Source: Solirubrobacteraceae bacterium
GTDB taxonomy: Bacteria; Actinomycetota; Thermoleophilia; Solirubrobacterales; Solirubrobacteraceae
Length of the DNA: 64,000 nt
Reading direction: 5' to 3'
Assembly: GCA_023230855.1 (NCBI GenBank)
Contig: JALNWQ010000014.1
Span: 53,167 to 117,166, forward strand
The notes under the pieces were generated by a model, which was given only the letters and a program-made list of their open reading frames with translations, ran no database searches and was not told where the DNA came from. Positions 41,634 through 51,029 of this stretch are shown here, piece after piece; the stretch's first letter is position 1, and each line of letters opens with the position of its first letter. The translations under genes and the position numbers were made by a program.

Positions 41634-42737
41634 ATGTCTGCAGTCGAACTCCAGGAACTCGAAGAGGTCAAGACCCTGCTCCATCGCGGGCAGACCCTCG
41701 GCGTGCTCACGCACGCGGAGGTGCAGAAGGCGGTCTCGGAGCTCGATTTCGACGAGTCCGACCACGAGGAGCTGAACTCGTTCCTCGAGCGGAGCGAGAT
41801 CGAGCTCGTCGACGAGATCGACCCCGCCCACCAGGCGACGCAGGTCGAGCGCGCGCCCGACAAGCGCACCCGCAAGAAGCGCGCCGCCACGCCGCTGGAC
41901 CTCCGTCCCGACATGACGACGGACAGCCTCCAGCTGTTCCTCAAGGACATCGGCAAGGTCCGCCTGCTCACCGCGGCGGAGGAGGTCGACCTCGCCAAGC
42001 GGATCGAGCGCGGCGACCTCGACGCGAAGCAGAAGATGGTCGAGTCGAACCTGCGCCTCGTCGTCTCGATCGCGAAGAACTACCGCAACCAGGGCCTGCC
42101 CTTCCTGGACCTGATCCAGGAGGGCACGCTCGGCCTCGTCCGCGCGGCGGAGAAGTTCGACTACCGCAAGGGCTTCAAGTTCTCCACCTACGCGACGTGG
42201 TGGATCCGTCAGGCGATCGCCCGCGCCCTGGCCGACAAGGCCCGGACGATCCGCATCCCGGTCCACGTCGTCGAGAAGCTCAACAAGATCGGCCGCGCCG
42301 AGCGCAAGCTCGTCACGGAGCTCGGTCGCGAGCCCACCCCGGAGGAGATCGCCGAGGTCACCGGCATCGACCCGGAGGAGGTCGAGTCGATCAAGCGCTC
42401 CGCCCAGGCCCCGGTCTCGCTCGAGAAGCCGGTCGGTGACGAGGAGGAGTCCGAGTTCGGCCAGTTCATCGCCGACGAGAAGGCCGAGTCGCCGTACGAG
42501 CGCGCGGCTGAGATCCTCACGAAGGAGCACCTCCGCGAGGCCCTCGAGAACCTGAGCTACCGCGAGCGCCGCGTCCTCGAGCTGCGCTACGGCCTCGGCG
42601 GCGAGAAGCCGTGCACCCTCGACGAGGTCGGGCACCGCTTCAACGTCACGCGCGAGCGGATCCGCCAGATCGAGAACCAGTCGCTGAAGAAGCTCCAGTC
42701 GCTCGCCGAGGCGCAGAAGCTCCGCGACGTCGCGTAG
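41634..42737 (+). CDS. rpoD: Principal sigma factor (RpoD/SigA)
   Basis: A 367-residue primary sigma factor. Region 1.1-like N-terminus (ELEEVKTLLHRGQTLGVLT), region 1.2 (DSLQLFLKDIGKVRLLTA), region 2 (NLRLVVSIAKNYRNQGLPFLD...FKFSTYATWWIRQAI), region 3, and region 4 (GLGGEKPCTLDEVGHRFNVT with RERIRQIE). It should recognise the TAnnnT-type -10 elements found through the window. ATG 41634 chosen from where sigma homology begins; no clear SD. Confidence 0.95.
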   Translation: MSAVELQELEEVKTLLHRGQTLGVLTHAEVQKAVSELDFDESDHEELNSFLERSEIELVDEIDPAHQATQVERAPDKRTRKKRAATPLDLRPDMTTDSLQLFLKDIGKVRLLTAAEEVDLAKRIERGDLDAKQKMVESNLRLVVSIAKNYRNQGLPFLDLIQEGTLGLVRAAEKFDYRKGFKFSTYATWWIRQAIARALADKARTIRIPVHVVEKLNKIGRAERKLVTELGREPTPEEIAEVTGIDPEEVESIKRSAQAPVSLEKPVGDEEESEFGQFIADEKAESPYERAAEILTKEHLREALENLSYRERRVLELRYGLGGEKPCTLDEVGHRFNVTRERIRQIENQSLKKLQSLAEAQKLRDVA

Positions 42738-42759
42738 CCGGTCGTCGCAGCACCCTGCG

Positions 42760-42787
42760 CGAAGGGCGCCCCCGGGGGCGCCCTTCG
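42760..42787 (+). terminator. Terminator after rpoD
   Basis: Perfect 14-bp inverted repeat (CGAAGGGCGCCCCC and complement) 22 bases after the rpoD stop, followed by TCGTT. Confidence 0.75.
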
Positions 42788-42939
42788 TCGTTCACGGGCC
42801 GGGCCGCCTCCGGGCCACGACCGGGCGGGTCCGGATCGCCAGGGCCCGCCGCCGCGTCGCGCGCCCGTCGCATCGCCCATCCGTCCACCGTCCGTCCGTC
42901 GATGGCGGCTGCGGCCGACGGCCTGCCGACAGCGTCGGT

Positions 42940-44115
42940 ATGAGCGTCGACCTGCGTGCCTGCATCGCGGCCCTCGTGGCCGGCGACGGATCCGACCTGC
43001 ACCTCAAGGTCGGCCGTCCGCCGATGGCCCGCATCGACGGGACCCTGCGCGAGCTCATCCCCGGGCACGAGCCGCTGACGCCGGGCGACACCGACGCGGC
43101 GCTGCGGCGGATGCTGCCCGAGGGCGGCGCCGAGCAGGCGTTCGGGACCGATCACGAGGTCGACCTGGCCCACCACGAGGAGGGCCTCGCCCGACTCCGC
43201 GTCAACGCGTTCCGGCAGCGCGGCCACGTGTCGATCGTCTGCCGCGTCGTGCCCGACCAGCCGTCGACGCTCGAGGACCTGGGGCTTCCCGAGGTCATCG
43301 GCGGGCTCGCCGACGAGGAGCGGGGGCTCGTGCTCGTGACCGGCATCACCGGGTCGGGCAAGTCGACGACGCTCGCCGCGATGGTCGACCGGATCAACCG
43401 GTCGCGGCCCTGCCACGTCGTCACGATCGAGGACCCGATCGAGATGCTCCACCAGGACCGGATGGCGATCATCAACCAGCGCGAGGTCGGGGCCGACACC
43501 CACGGGTTCGCCCCGGCCCTGCGTCGGGTGCTGCGTCAGGATCCCGACGTCATCCTCATCGGCGAGCTCCGCGACGAGGAGACCGTCCGTGCGGCGCTGT
43601 CGGCGGCCGAGACCGGGCACCTCGTGCTGTCGACGGTCCACACGCTGGACGCCACGGGCGCCGTCGACCGGCTCGTCGGGTTCTTCCCGCCCCACCAGCA
43701 CCAGCAGATCCGCTCGATGCTCGCCGCCACCCTGCAGGGGGTCGTGAGTCAGCGGCTCGTGCCCCGCGCCGGCGTCGACGGTCGGCCCGGGTCGGGCCGC
43801 CTCGCGGTGTGCGAGATCCTGCGGGCGACCGGGCTCGTTCGCGACATCGTCCAGGACCCCCGCCGGATCAACGAGCTCAACCAGGTCATCGCCGAGGGCG
43901 CCCACTACGGCATGCAGACCTTCGACCAGGCGCTGTGCCGGATGGTGCTCGACGGCGAGGTCGCCCGAGACGACGCGATGAAGGCCGCCGCGCGCCCCAA
44001 CGACCTGGACCTGCTCCTGCGGGCCGAGGGACGCTCGGCGACGTCGATGGACGACGTCGCCGATCAGCAGCGCCGGGGCTCGGCCGACGACGCCCCGGCC
44101 CTGCCGGCGATGTAG
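42940..44115 (+). CDS. pilT: PilT-type retraction ATPase
   Basis: A 391-residue secretion-superfamily ATPase. N-terminal PAS-like PilT domain (GSDLHLKVGRPPMARIDG), Walker A GITGSGKSTT, Asp box TIEDPIE, Walker B LRQDPDVILIGELRD, and His box TGHLVLSTVHTLDA. AIINQREVG is a PilT signature. It would power type IV pilus retraction, but no other pilus gene is in the window. The C-terminal ~25 residues are variable. Confidence 0.9.
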   Translation: MSVDLRACIAALVAGDGSDLHLKVGRPPMARIDGTLRELIPGHEPLTPGDTDAALRRMLPEGGAEQAFGTDHEVDLAHHEEGLARLRVNAFRQRGHVSIVCRVVPDQPSTLEDLGLPEVIGGLADEERGLVLVTGITGSGKSTTLAAMVDRINRSRPCHVVTIEDPIEMLHQDRMAIINQREVGADTHGFAPALRRVLRQDPDVILIGELRDEETVRAALSAAETGHLVLSTVHTLDATGAVDRLVGFFPPHQHQQIRSMLAATLQGVVSQRLVPRAGVDGRPGSGRLAVCEILRATGLVRDIVQDPRRINELNQVIAEGAHYGMQTFDQALCRMVLDGEVARDDAMKAAARPNDLDLLLRAEGRSATSMDDVADQQRRGSADDAPALPAM

Positions 44116-44127
44116 TCCCGACCCGGA

Positions 44128-44143
44128 CCGGGACCGGTCCCGG
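44128..44143. terminator. Palindrome after pilT
   Basis: CCGGGACC/GGTCCCGG perfect palindrome 12 bases after the pilT stop, embedded in further G+C-rich inverted repeats to about 44200. Probable terminator. Confidence 0.5.
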
Positions 44144-44210
44144 CCCGGGCGGTGGCGCGACCCCGGCCCGCCGGCGGGTCCCCGGGGTCGGGCCCGGGTG
44201 CTTCATTCGG

Positions 44211-44216
44211 TAAAGT
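44211..44216 (+). promoter_or_regulatory. -10 element TAAAGT of the HxlR gene
   Basis: TAAAGT lies 6 bases before ATG 44223. Confidence 0.6.
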
Positions 44217-44222
44217 CTTGGC

Positions 44223-44600
44223 ATGGCCGTGGATCCCACCTGCCCGGTCTGCCGGACCGCCGACATCGTCTGCGGCAAGTGGACGCTCCTCCTCGTCCGC
44301 GACCTGGCGGAGGGCACGACCCGCTTCTGCGAGCTCGAGCGGTCGCTCGCCGGCATCAGCCCACGCACGCTGTCGCTCCGGCTCCGCGGCCTGGAGGAGG
44401 AGGGCATCGTCGCCCGGCGGACGTTCCCCGAGGTGCCGCCGCGCGTCGAGTACGCGCTGACGGAGAAGGGCCTGGCGTTGCTCCCGATCATCGAGGGCAT
44501 GCGCGAGTACGGCGCCCGGTGGCTCGGCGATGACGACGAGCGCGTCCCCGAGCGCCCCGACGGGACCCCGTGCGACGCGGGCGCCCCCGCCCACGCCTGA
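44223..44600 (+). CDS. HxlR-family transcriptional regulator
   Basis: A 125-residue winged-helix regulator. C-x2-C-R at the start (CPVCRTADIVCGKWTLLLVRDL) and the ISPRTLSLRLRGLEEEGIV recognition region define the HxlR family; the N-terminal cysteines are often redox sensors. Its target is not obvious. It stands alone before the amidase gene. Confidence 0.9.
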   Translation: MAVDPTCPVCRTADIVCGKWTLLLVRDLAEGTTRFCELERSLAGISPRTLSLRLRGLEEEGIVARRTFPEVPPRVEYALTEKGLALLPIIEGMREYGARWLGDDDERVPERPDGTPCDAGAPAHA

Positions 44601-44690
44601 CCGTCGGCGCGTCGTGGGCGGTGCGTTGCCGCCCTTGCCCGATCCACGTCCGACCGGAACTCTCCGTGGCTCCCGGGTTTGGGATCTTCG

Positions 44691-46433
44691 ATGGACCGAT
44701 TGGCACGCCCGAACGATCACGCGCACCGTCCGGCGGCCGGGGCGGACGACGGACCGTCGACCGGCGGGATCGCGACGACGCGGCGTCAGGCCGTCCACGC
44801 CGGCGTCGCGGTCGGCGCCGCCGCCTGGGTCGCGGGCGGTGCGGCATCGCTCGCGGGCGCCGTGACCGGCGACCGGGACGACGAGCTGCGGATCCCGCGC
44901 GACGCGATCGATCCCGGGGAGCCGACGCGGACGTTCCGGGCCCCACGACGGTTCGACCTGCTAGGCGCGCGGGCGGACGACGTCCGGGGCCTGGGCCTCC
45001 GCGTCCGGGCCCGGGCCGCGGGCGGGCGGTGGAGCCCTTGGCGGTCGCTCGGCGTCCACGACGGCCACGCCCCGGACGGCGAGGCGGCGACCATGGCCGA
45101 CCCGCTCTGGTTCGCCGGCGCGCGCGAGGTCCAGGTGCGGGCGCGGCGACGGCCGGACACCGCGCTGCGCCTGCGGCTCGTCACCGTGCCGACGAAGGTC
45201 AAGCGCGCGTCGGCGCGCGCGGTGCGTCGCGAGGCGACGTCGACCCGGCGGGCGGCGCCGCGCAGCGCGGGCGACCTACGGGTCGACGCGCCGGCGATCA
45301 TCCCGCGGAGCGTCTGGGCCACCGGGCTACGACCCCGGGCGACGCCGGCGATGGGCGACGTGCAGGTGGCCTTCGTCCACCACACCGTCAACCGCAACGA
45401 CTACGCCCGGGAGGAGAGCGCCGCGATCGTCCGGGCGATCACCGAGTACCACGTCAGGTCGAACGGCTGGAACGACATCGGCTACAACTTCGTCGTCGAC
45501 CGGTTCGGCCAGATCTTCGAGGGCCGCGCGGGCGGAATGGACCAGCCGGTCGTCGGCGCACAGGCCGCGGGGTGGAACTCGTTCTCGACCGGCATCGCGA
45601 TCATCGGGGACTTCACCGCCACGCGGCCCCCGGACGCGGCGCTCGACGCCGTCGCCGCGCTCATCCGGTGGAAGCTCGCGGTCCACGGCGTCCCCACCGC
45701 CGGGTCGGTGACGCTGACGTCGATCGGTGGATCCGGCAACCAGCACCCGCAGGGGCGGGCGGTGACCCTGCCGCGGGTGGTCGGTCACCGCGACGGGACG
45801 AAGACCGACTGCCCCGGGGCGGTCCTCTACGGGCTCCTGCCCGAGCTGCGTCGCCGGGTCGGAGGCACGACCGCGCCGGCGGTCGCGCTGACGTTGGAGG
45901 GACCGGACGACCCGGTCGACTACGGCGGTCGGCTCGCGCTGGCCGGGCGACTCACCGTCGGCGGCGAGCCCGCGCCCGGGTGCCGCGTGACCGTGCAGAA
46001 GCGGGGGGAGAGCGGCCGGTGGGTGGACATCGGCGCCGCGACGACCGCCGCCGACGGGTCGTGGAGCGTCGAGTGCAAGTGGCGGCGGGCGGCCCCGGTC
46101 CGCGCCGTGTGGGACGGCCACTCCTCGCCCGAGGTCACCCCGCCGATCCGTCCACGGCTGTCGCTCGAGCAACCCACGCGTCGCGTCCGCAAGGGCTCCC
46201 GGGTCCGCGTCAGGGGTCGGGCCCGGGGCGTCGACGTCGTCGACGTCTACGTCCGCCGCCGCGTGAACGGCGAGTACCGCGTCGTCGCCCGCCGGCGGCT
46301 CAAGGTCCGGGGGAGCCGCGTGACCGGCCGCGTCCCGGTGCGGGGCGCGGGCGTCAACCGGATCCGCGTCGAGGTCCGCACCGGCGGTCACACGTACCGG
46401 TCGCCCACGCGCTACATGCGCGCCGTGCGCTGA
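44691..46433 (+). CDS. Tat-exported PGRP/amidase_2 N-acetylmuramoyl-L-alanine amidase
   Basis: A 580-residue protein from ATG 44691. A twin-arginine signal (TTRRQAVHAG then a hydrophobic stretch) lies at residues 29-60, so export by Tat is likely. The peptidoglycan-recognition/amidase domain is about residues 200-400. Zinc ligands are H in FVHHTVN, H in VGHRDG, and C in TDCPGA, and YNFVVDRFGQIFEGRAGG is the family core. A C-terminal ~180 residues are beta-rich, Arg-rich modules (two repeats) probably for wall binding. It cleaves the amide between muramic acid and the stem peptide. Confidence 0.87.
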   Translation: MDRLARPNDHAHRPAAGADDGPSTGGIATTRRQAVHAGVAVGAAAWVAGGAASLAGAVTGDRDDELRIPRDAIDPGEPTRTFRAPRRFDLLGARADDVRGLGLRVRARAAGGRWSPWRSLGVHDGHAPDGEAATMADPLWFAGAREVQVRARRRPDTALRLRLVTVPTKVKRASARAVRREATSTRRAAPRSAGDLRVDAPAIIPRSVWATGLRPRATPAMGDVQVAFVHHTVNRNDYAREESAAIVRAITEYHVRSNGWNDIGYNFVVDRFGQIFEGRAGGMDQPVVGAQAAGWNSFSTGIAIIGDFTATRPPDAALDAVAALIRWKLAVHGVPTAGSVTLTSIGGSGNQHPQGRAVTLPRVVGHRDGTKTDCPGAVLYGLLPELRRRVGGTTAPAVALTLEGPDDPVDYGGRLALAGRLTVGGEPAPGCRVTVQKRGESGRWVDIGAATTAADGSWSVECKWRRAAPVRAVWDGHSSPEVTPPIRPRLSLEQPTRRVRKGSRVRVRGRARGVDVVDVYVRRRVNGEYRVVARRRLKVRGSRVTGRVPVRGAGVNRIRVEVRTGGHTYRSPTRYMRAVR

Positions 46434-46437
46434 GCGG

Positions 46438-46893
46438 TCACCGGTCGCCGGCCCGGCACGCCGCGCAACGGCCGTGGAGCACGACGTCGTGGCCGGTGAC
46501 CTCGAACCCGGTCCCGGCGCTCAGGCTCGCGATCGCCCGCTCCAGGACGTCGTCGGTGAACGGCTGCACCGCACCGCAGGACTGGCACACCAGGTGATGG
46601 TGGTGGTGGTCGGGGGCCAGGCGCTCGTAGCGGGCGATGCCCTGCCCGACCTCGAGCCGCTGCACGAGCCCGAGCTGCTCGAGCTCGTCGAGGACCCGGT
46701 AGATGCTCGCCCGGCCGACGCTCTGGTCCCGCGAGCGCAGCGCGTCCTCCATCTCGAGCACCGTGCGGGCGCAGCGCTGGTCGTCGAGCAGATCGAGGAT
46801 CGTCGTGCGGGCGCCGCCCCGGCGGTAGCCGGCGTCGATCAGCCGGGCCTCGGCGTCGCGGCGCCACGAGGTCGGACGCTCCGTCGCGGTCAT
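46438..46893 (-). CDS. Fur-family regulator (copy 2)
   Basis: A 151-residue Fur-like repressor. The winged helix contains SVGRASIYRVLDELEQLGLV. The metal region has an unusual run of five histidines (DHHHHHLVC), then C-x2-C (CQSCG) and a second C-x2-C (CAACR). Copy 1 at 27 kb is only distantly similar. Start at ATG 46893, 7 bases after TACGAT on the minus strand. The amidase gene is convergent, 4 bases away. Confidence 0.88.
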   Translation of the reverse strand: MTATERPTSWRRDAEARLIDAGYRRGGARTTILDLLDDQRCARTVLEMEDALRSRDQSVGRASIYRVLDELEQLGLVQRLEVGQGIARYERLAPDHHHHHLVCQSCGAVQPFTDDVLERAIASLSAGTGFEVTGHDVVLHGRCAACRAGDR

Positions 46894-46900
46894 CGCACCC

Positions 46901-46906
46901 ATCGTA
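46901..46906 (-). promoter_or_regulatory. -10 element TACGAT of the second Fur gene
   Basis: 7 bases upstream of ATG 46893 on the minus strand. Confidence 0.6.
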
Positions 46907-47005
46907 GCCCGCCCGGCGCGTCGTCCGTCCGGCACGACGACGCGGCGCGGTGCAGGATCGCCTGCACGGGGAGGGACGCGCGGGCGAGGGGCGTACGGGG
47001 GACGC

Positions 47006-48757
47006 ATGCGCCACCCCCAGTTGCACGCCGCGCTGCGCACCGCCGCCGACCACGCCGCACGGGCCCTCGCCGCCCTCGTCGACGGCGGCGACGAGGTGCC
47101 GTACGAGCTGCTGGAGCACGCCGGGGGGACCCGGCCGACGCTGTACAGCTACCGCCCGCTGGTCGGCCTCTACCTCGAGCGTCACGCCGCCGTGCTCGAC
47201 GGCCTGCCGGCGGTGACGGAGGCGGCGCACACCGTCGTCGCGGCGTGGGGGGTCGAGGCGTACCTCGAGGCCCGCGGCGTCGACCGGCCGCCCGCCGACG
47301 CCCACGCCCGGGCGTGCCTCGCGATCCGCCTCTTCCTCGAGCGGGCGCTCGAGGACGCTCCGGACTTCCGGTTGCGCGACGAGCACGTCGACGCGGCGCT
47401 CGCCGAGCTCGAGGCGGTCCTCACCGTCAACGCGACCGAGACGATGGTCGCGTTCCCGCTCGTCGGGATCCGGCCCGAGATGGGCACCGTCGCGATCACC
47501 CGCGGGGTGGCGCTGCACCGGGCCGACGCGATCCGTGGCGAGGTCCCGGACGCCGCGCTCACCGGTCCCGACGGTGGCCCGGCGTCGGCGGTGGCGACGT
47601 TGCGGTGGGCGGCCCGGCCCGGGAGCCCCGACACCCCGCTGCGGGCCCGCGAGGCGGCGCGTCGCCTCGTCACCGCGCTGCGCCTGCACTGCCCCGCCGC
47701 GGCCCCGGCGACCGGACCGCTGCTCTGGCTCCGCGGCGAGGGGGGGCCGTGGCGGGCGATGGCGCTCGGAGGCACGTTCACCGCCCGCGGCGCCGCCGAC
47801 CTGGGACCGGACGACGTCGCCGACCTGCGGACGTTCGTCGACCTCGTCGCGCGGCGGCTGCCGACGCGGGGCGAGGTCGCGTGGGCGCTGCGACGGTGGT
47901 CGCTGGCCCTGGACCGCGACCGGCCGGAGGAGACGCTGAGCGACCTGCTGCTCGCCGGCCGGGCGTTGCTGGAGCCCGAGGGGCCCGCCGCCGGCCGGTT
48001 CGCCGGACGGCTCGCCGCGCTGTGCGCCGAGGCCGCCGACCGGGCGGCGCTCACCGCGCGACTGTCGCGGCTCGTGCTGCAGGAGCGCGAGGTCGTGCTC
48101 GGCAGCCGGAGGATCGATCGTGACCTGCCGGACCTCGTCGACGAGCTCGCCGACTGCCTGCGCGCGGTTCTGCGCGACTGCGTCTGCGGCCACCTGCGCG
48201 GCGACCTCGTCGCCGTCGCCGAGGAGATCCTCGACGGGGCGCTCGACGACGCCGACGACGCCCGGTTCGAGGAGCGGATCGCCACCCACGGCCGGTGGAT
48301 CGACCGTCGCGCGCAGCGCGAGGCGCCGGACGCCGACGCGGGACCGGACGACGCGGACGGCCCGATCCGGATCACCGACGCCCGCTCGACCGAGGCCCGC
48401 GCGACCGACGTGCGGCCGGACGCGCCGGGTGCGTCGGGCGCCGACGTCGTGGACCCGGGCGGGACGACGCCCGAGCCCCGGGACGACGACGCGCGCTCGG
48501 ACGAGGCCGTCCACCACGAGGAGGACGAGCCGGCGACGCCGGCCCTCGGCGGGCCCCGGCCGATCATCGAGAGCCTCGCCGTCCGTGGGCTGCCCGACCC
48601 GGGCGATGCGACCGGCGGCGACCTCTACGACGCCGAGCGGCTCGCCGCGACCGACCCGTCCGCGCTGTGGCTCGACCAGACCTGGGACGAGCCCGCGGTC
48701 GACGGGACCCGCGACGACCGCGACGACACCCCCTGGCCGGTCGCCCTCGGCGGCTGA
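47006..48757 (+). CDS. Unrecognised 583-residue cytoplasmic protein
   Basis: No signal peptide, no membrane segment, and no family I can name. Residues 1-135 are helical. Residues 140-290 are mixed and include HRADAIRGEVPDAALTG. Residues 290-430 are strongly helical with a pattern (RRWSLALDRDRPEETLSDLL ... LSRLVLQEREVVLGS) that loosely recalls HEPN-type RNase domains, though the RxxxxH histidine is not present. Residues 435-560 are an acidic, probably disordered stretch rich in Asp, Glu, Ala and Pro. It is divergent from fur2 and convergent with the ArsA pair. Codon use looks like its neighbours, so it is a real native gene. Confidence 0.6.
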   Translation: MRHPQLHAALRTAADHAARALAALVDGGDEVPYELLEHAGGTRPTLYSYRPLVGLYLERHAAVLDGLPAVTEAAHTVVAAWGVEAYLEARGVDRPPADAHARACLAIRLFLERALEDAPDFRLRDEHVDAALAELEAVLTVNATETMVAFPLVGIRPEMGTVAITRGVALHRADAIRGEVPDAALTGPDGGPASAVATLRWAARPGSPDTPLRAREAARRLVTALRLHCPAAAPATGPLLWLRGEGGPWRAMALGGTFTARGAADLGPDDVADLRTFVDLVARRLPTRGEVAWALRRWSLALDRDRPEETLSDLLLAGRALLEPEGPAAGRFAGRLAALCAEAADRAALTARLSRLVLQEREVVLGSRRIDRDLPDLVDELADCLRAVLRDCVCGHLRGDLVAVAEEILDGALDDADDARFEERIATHGRWIDRRAQREAPDADAGPDDADGPIRITDARSTEARATDVRPDAPGASGADVVDPGGTTPEPRDDDARSDEAVHHEEDEPATPALGGPRPIIESLAVRGLPDPGDATGGDLYDAERLAATDPSALWLDQTWDEPAVDGTRDDRDDTPWPVALGG

Positions 48758-48777
48758 GCGACCGACGGCGCCCCGAG

Positions 48778-48815
48778 CGCCACGCGCCCGCCGGATCGGG
48801 TCCCGGGGCGTGGCG
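48778..48815. terminator. Hairpin between convergent genes
   Basis: 8-bp outer stem CGCCACGC/GCGTGGCG with an inner CCCG/CGGG pairing, in the 99-base gap between the 583-residue protein and the ArsA gene. Probable bidirectional terminator. Confidence 0.4.
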
Positions 48816-48856
48816 GACGGCGCGGGCGGTGGAGGCCGCCGCACGGGCGGGGCGGA

Positions 48857-49999
48857 TCAGGCGGCCGGCCGCGGCGGGTCGAGGACGTCGACCACGGCCA
48901 CCAACGCGGGCAGGTCGAAGACCTCGCCGTCCAGGGTCGGAACGACGGTCGGCGCGTCGTCTCCGGTGCTCCGCACGAGCGCCGCGACGGTCTCGCGGTC
49001 GCGCGCCGCGAGGCGACGGTGCGCATCCCACGTGTGGCCGACGGCGTCCGCGAGCGGCGCGCCGAGCGCGTCCCGCAACGTCGTGGCGACCGACTCCCCG
49101 TCCAGGTCGCGGTCGCGCTCGGCGACGACGGCCACCCGGTTGACGACGAGCCCGGTGAACGGCATCCCGACCTCGGCCAGGTGCGCCCGGAAGAACTCCG
49201 CCTCGGCCGCCGGCACGGGGCCCGGACCGGTGATCACGACGAACCGGGTGCGCCCGTCGCGGAGCAGCTCCCCGACCGCGGTCGCGCGTGCGGCGAACCC
49301 GTCCGACAGCGGCCCGATCGTCGTGAAGAACGTCTGCAGGTCGCGGAGCAGGTCGACGCCGGTGAGGCGCTGCAGGCCCCGCAGGACCACCCCGGTGCCC
49401 CGGCGGGCGATCCGCGACGCCACCCCGCGACGGCCGCCGCCGATGATCGCCTGGATCGCCCGGCCCTCGAGGAACCCCGCGATCCGCTCGGGCGCGTCGA
49501 GGAAGTCCAGCGCGTTGCGCGACGGCGGCGTGTCGAGCACGACGACGTCGAACCGGTCGTCGTGGGCCAGGTCGTAGAGCCGCGCGACCGCGGTGAACTC
49601 GTGGCTGCCTCCGGCGGACCCGGAGATCTGGCGGTAGATCGGGTTGGCGAGGACCTCGTCGCGGACCCGGGCGTCCGGGCTCAGCTCGCCGATGAGCGCG
49701 TCGAACGTCGCCTGCGGGTCGAGCATCGACGCCCACAGCTCCCCGGGGGCGGCGACGCCGAGCCCCGCGAGCCTGGCCGGGTCGACCCGCTCCGGATCGT
49801 TGCCGAGTCGGCCCAGGCCGAGCGCGTCCGCCAAACGCCGGGCCGGGTCGATCGTGACGACCGCGACGCGTCGTCCGCGACGGGCGAGCGCCAGGCCGAG
49901 CGCCGCCGCGGTCGTCGTCTTGCCCACCCCGCCCGGGCCGGCGCAGACGACGACGTGGGCGTCCGCGATCCGGTCGACGAGCGGCGGAGCCGCGCTCAC
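48857..49999 (-). CDS. ArsA/Get3-like ATPase, second of a tandem pair
   Basis: A 380-residue P-loop ATPase of the anion-transporter/Get3 class. The deviant Walker A is GPGGVGKTTTAAALG, switch I DPARRLADALGLG, switch II VVLDTPPSRNALDFL. The GTG start at 49999 overlaps the stop of the first ATPase gene (GTGA). Such pairs are found in actinobacteria (Rv3679-Rv3680 type in mycobacteria, cited from memory). The partner is probably a heterodimer subunit. No arsenic genes are nearby, so arsenite export is unlikely. Confidence 0.87.
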   Translation of the reverse strand: MSAAPPLVDRIADAHVVVCAGPGGVGKTTTAAALGLALARRGRRVAVVTIDPARRLADALGLGRLGNDPERVDPARLAGLGVAAPGELWASMLDPQATFDALIGELSPDARVRDEVLANPIYRQISGSAGGSHEFTAVARLYDLAHDDRFDVVVLDTPPSRNALDFLDAPERIAGFLEGRAIQAIIGGGRRGVASRIARRGTGVVLRGLQRLTGVDLLRDLQTFFTTIGPLSDGFAARATAVGELLRDGRTRFVVITGPGPVPAAEAEFFRAHLAEVGMPFTGLVVNRVAVVAERDRDLDGESVATTLRDALGAPLADAVGHTWDAHRRLAARDRETVAALVRSTGDDAPTVVPTLDGEVFDLPALVAVVDVLDPPRPAA

Positions 50000-50979
50000 G
50001 ACGCCGCCTCGTCGTCCGGGGCCCACGACGGGTCGAGCCGGTCCGCCAGGTCGCCGATCGCGGTCGCGTCGAGGCGTCGCACGGGCACGAGGGGGAGGGT
50101 CGCCACCGGCGCGTCGACCGCCCGGCGGAAGCGGTCGAGCTGGCGACGCTGCTCCGCGGCGCGGGCCGCGTGGTGGCGGGCCGCGGCGATCGCGGGATGC
50201 TCGACGGTGGTGGCGGTCAGGCGCGCGCGGTCGGCGTCGTCGAACCGGTCGTCGAGGAGCCCGTTGACGACGCCGAGCGCGACGGGCAGTCCACGCTCGT
50301 CGAGCGCGTGGCGCAGCTCTCCGGCCTCGGTGACCGGTAGCTCCTCGGCGGTGGCGACGACGACGACCGCGGTCTGCTCCGGGTCCTCGATGGTGGCGGC
50401 GATCGTCGCCCCCTGGCGGGCGACGGGGCCGACGCGCGCGGTCCGGGCGAACTGCCCGGGCGCGCCGAGCATCGCCGTCGCGTGGCCGCTCGCGGGGGCG
50501 TCCACGACGCACAGGTCGTACGGCTCCGCCCCGGGGGTCCGGCGTCGTGGCTGGCCGAGCTCCCAGAGCTTGCCCATCGCGAGGACCTCCCGCATCCCCG
50601 GCGTCGCGGCGGTCAGGGCGGTGAAGAACCGGCTCGACGACAGCAGCCCGGCGAGCGGCCCGATCGGGAGCTGGTCCCGCAGGTACTCGTGGAGCGCCGC
50701 CTCGGGCGACACCGACACGTGGCCGACGGCGAGGTCGCCGACCGTGAGTCGTCGCTCGTCGAACCGGTGCTCGGCGGTGTCGGACGCCTCGCCGAACCGG
50801 GCGCCGGTCCCGGGGGCGAGCGTGGCGGCGACGTCCCCGCGACGTCCGACCTCGGCGACGACGACGCGGCGCCCTCGGCGCGCCGCGGCGATCGCGAGCG
50901 CCGCCGCGACGGTCGACTTGCCGACGCCGCCCTTGCCGGTGACGACGACGAGCCGTCGGTCGAGGAGGTCACCCGGCAC
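49996..50979 (-). CDS. ArsA/Get3-like ATPase, first of a tandem pair
   Basis: A 327-residue relative of the next gene with Walker A GKGGVGKSTVAAALA and a switch II segment LCVVDAPASGHATAML. It is shorter and lacks the second half typical of full ArsA. GTG 50979 follows TACCAT by 7 bases, so the pair is driven by one leaderless promoter. Membrane-protein targeting or small-molecule tolerance has been proposed for relatives; the role here is inference. Confidence 0.85.
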   Translation of the reverse strand: MPGDLLDRRLVVVTGKGGVGKSTVAAALAIAAARRGRRVVVAEVGRRGDVAATLAPGTGARFGEASDTAEHRFDERRLTVGDLAVGHVSVSPEAALHEYLRDQLPIGPLAGLLSSSRFFTALTAATPGMREVLAMGKLWELGQPRRRTPGAEPYDLCVVDAPASGHATAMLGAPGQFARTARVGPVARQGATIAATIEDPEQTAVVVVATAEELPVTEAGELRHALDERGLPVALGVVNGLLDDRFDDADRARLTATTVEHPAIAAARHHAARAAEQRRQLDRFRRAVDAPVATLPLVPVRRLDATAIGDLADRLDPSWAPDDEAAS

Positions 50980-50986
50980 CCGGCGG

Positions 50987-50992
50987 ATGGTA
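50987..50992 (-). promoter_or_regulatory. -10 element TACCAT of the ArsA pair
   Basis: 7 bases upstream of GTG 50979 on the minus strand. Confidence 0.55.
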
Positions 50993-51029
50993 CGTCACGG
51001 CCGATCCCGTCGCAGACGGGGCGGGCCGG

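Noticed and set aside
47880..48180. HEPN RNase/toxin domain in the 583-residue protein
   Set aside because: The RxxxxH motif lacks its histidine (REVVLG) and there is no partner antitoxin; kept only as a weak resemblance.
48857..50979. Arsenite efflux operon
   Set aside because: The ATPases are ArsA/Get3-like but no arsB, arsD or arsR is nearby and the pair has the tandem actinobacterial form.
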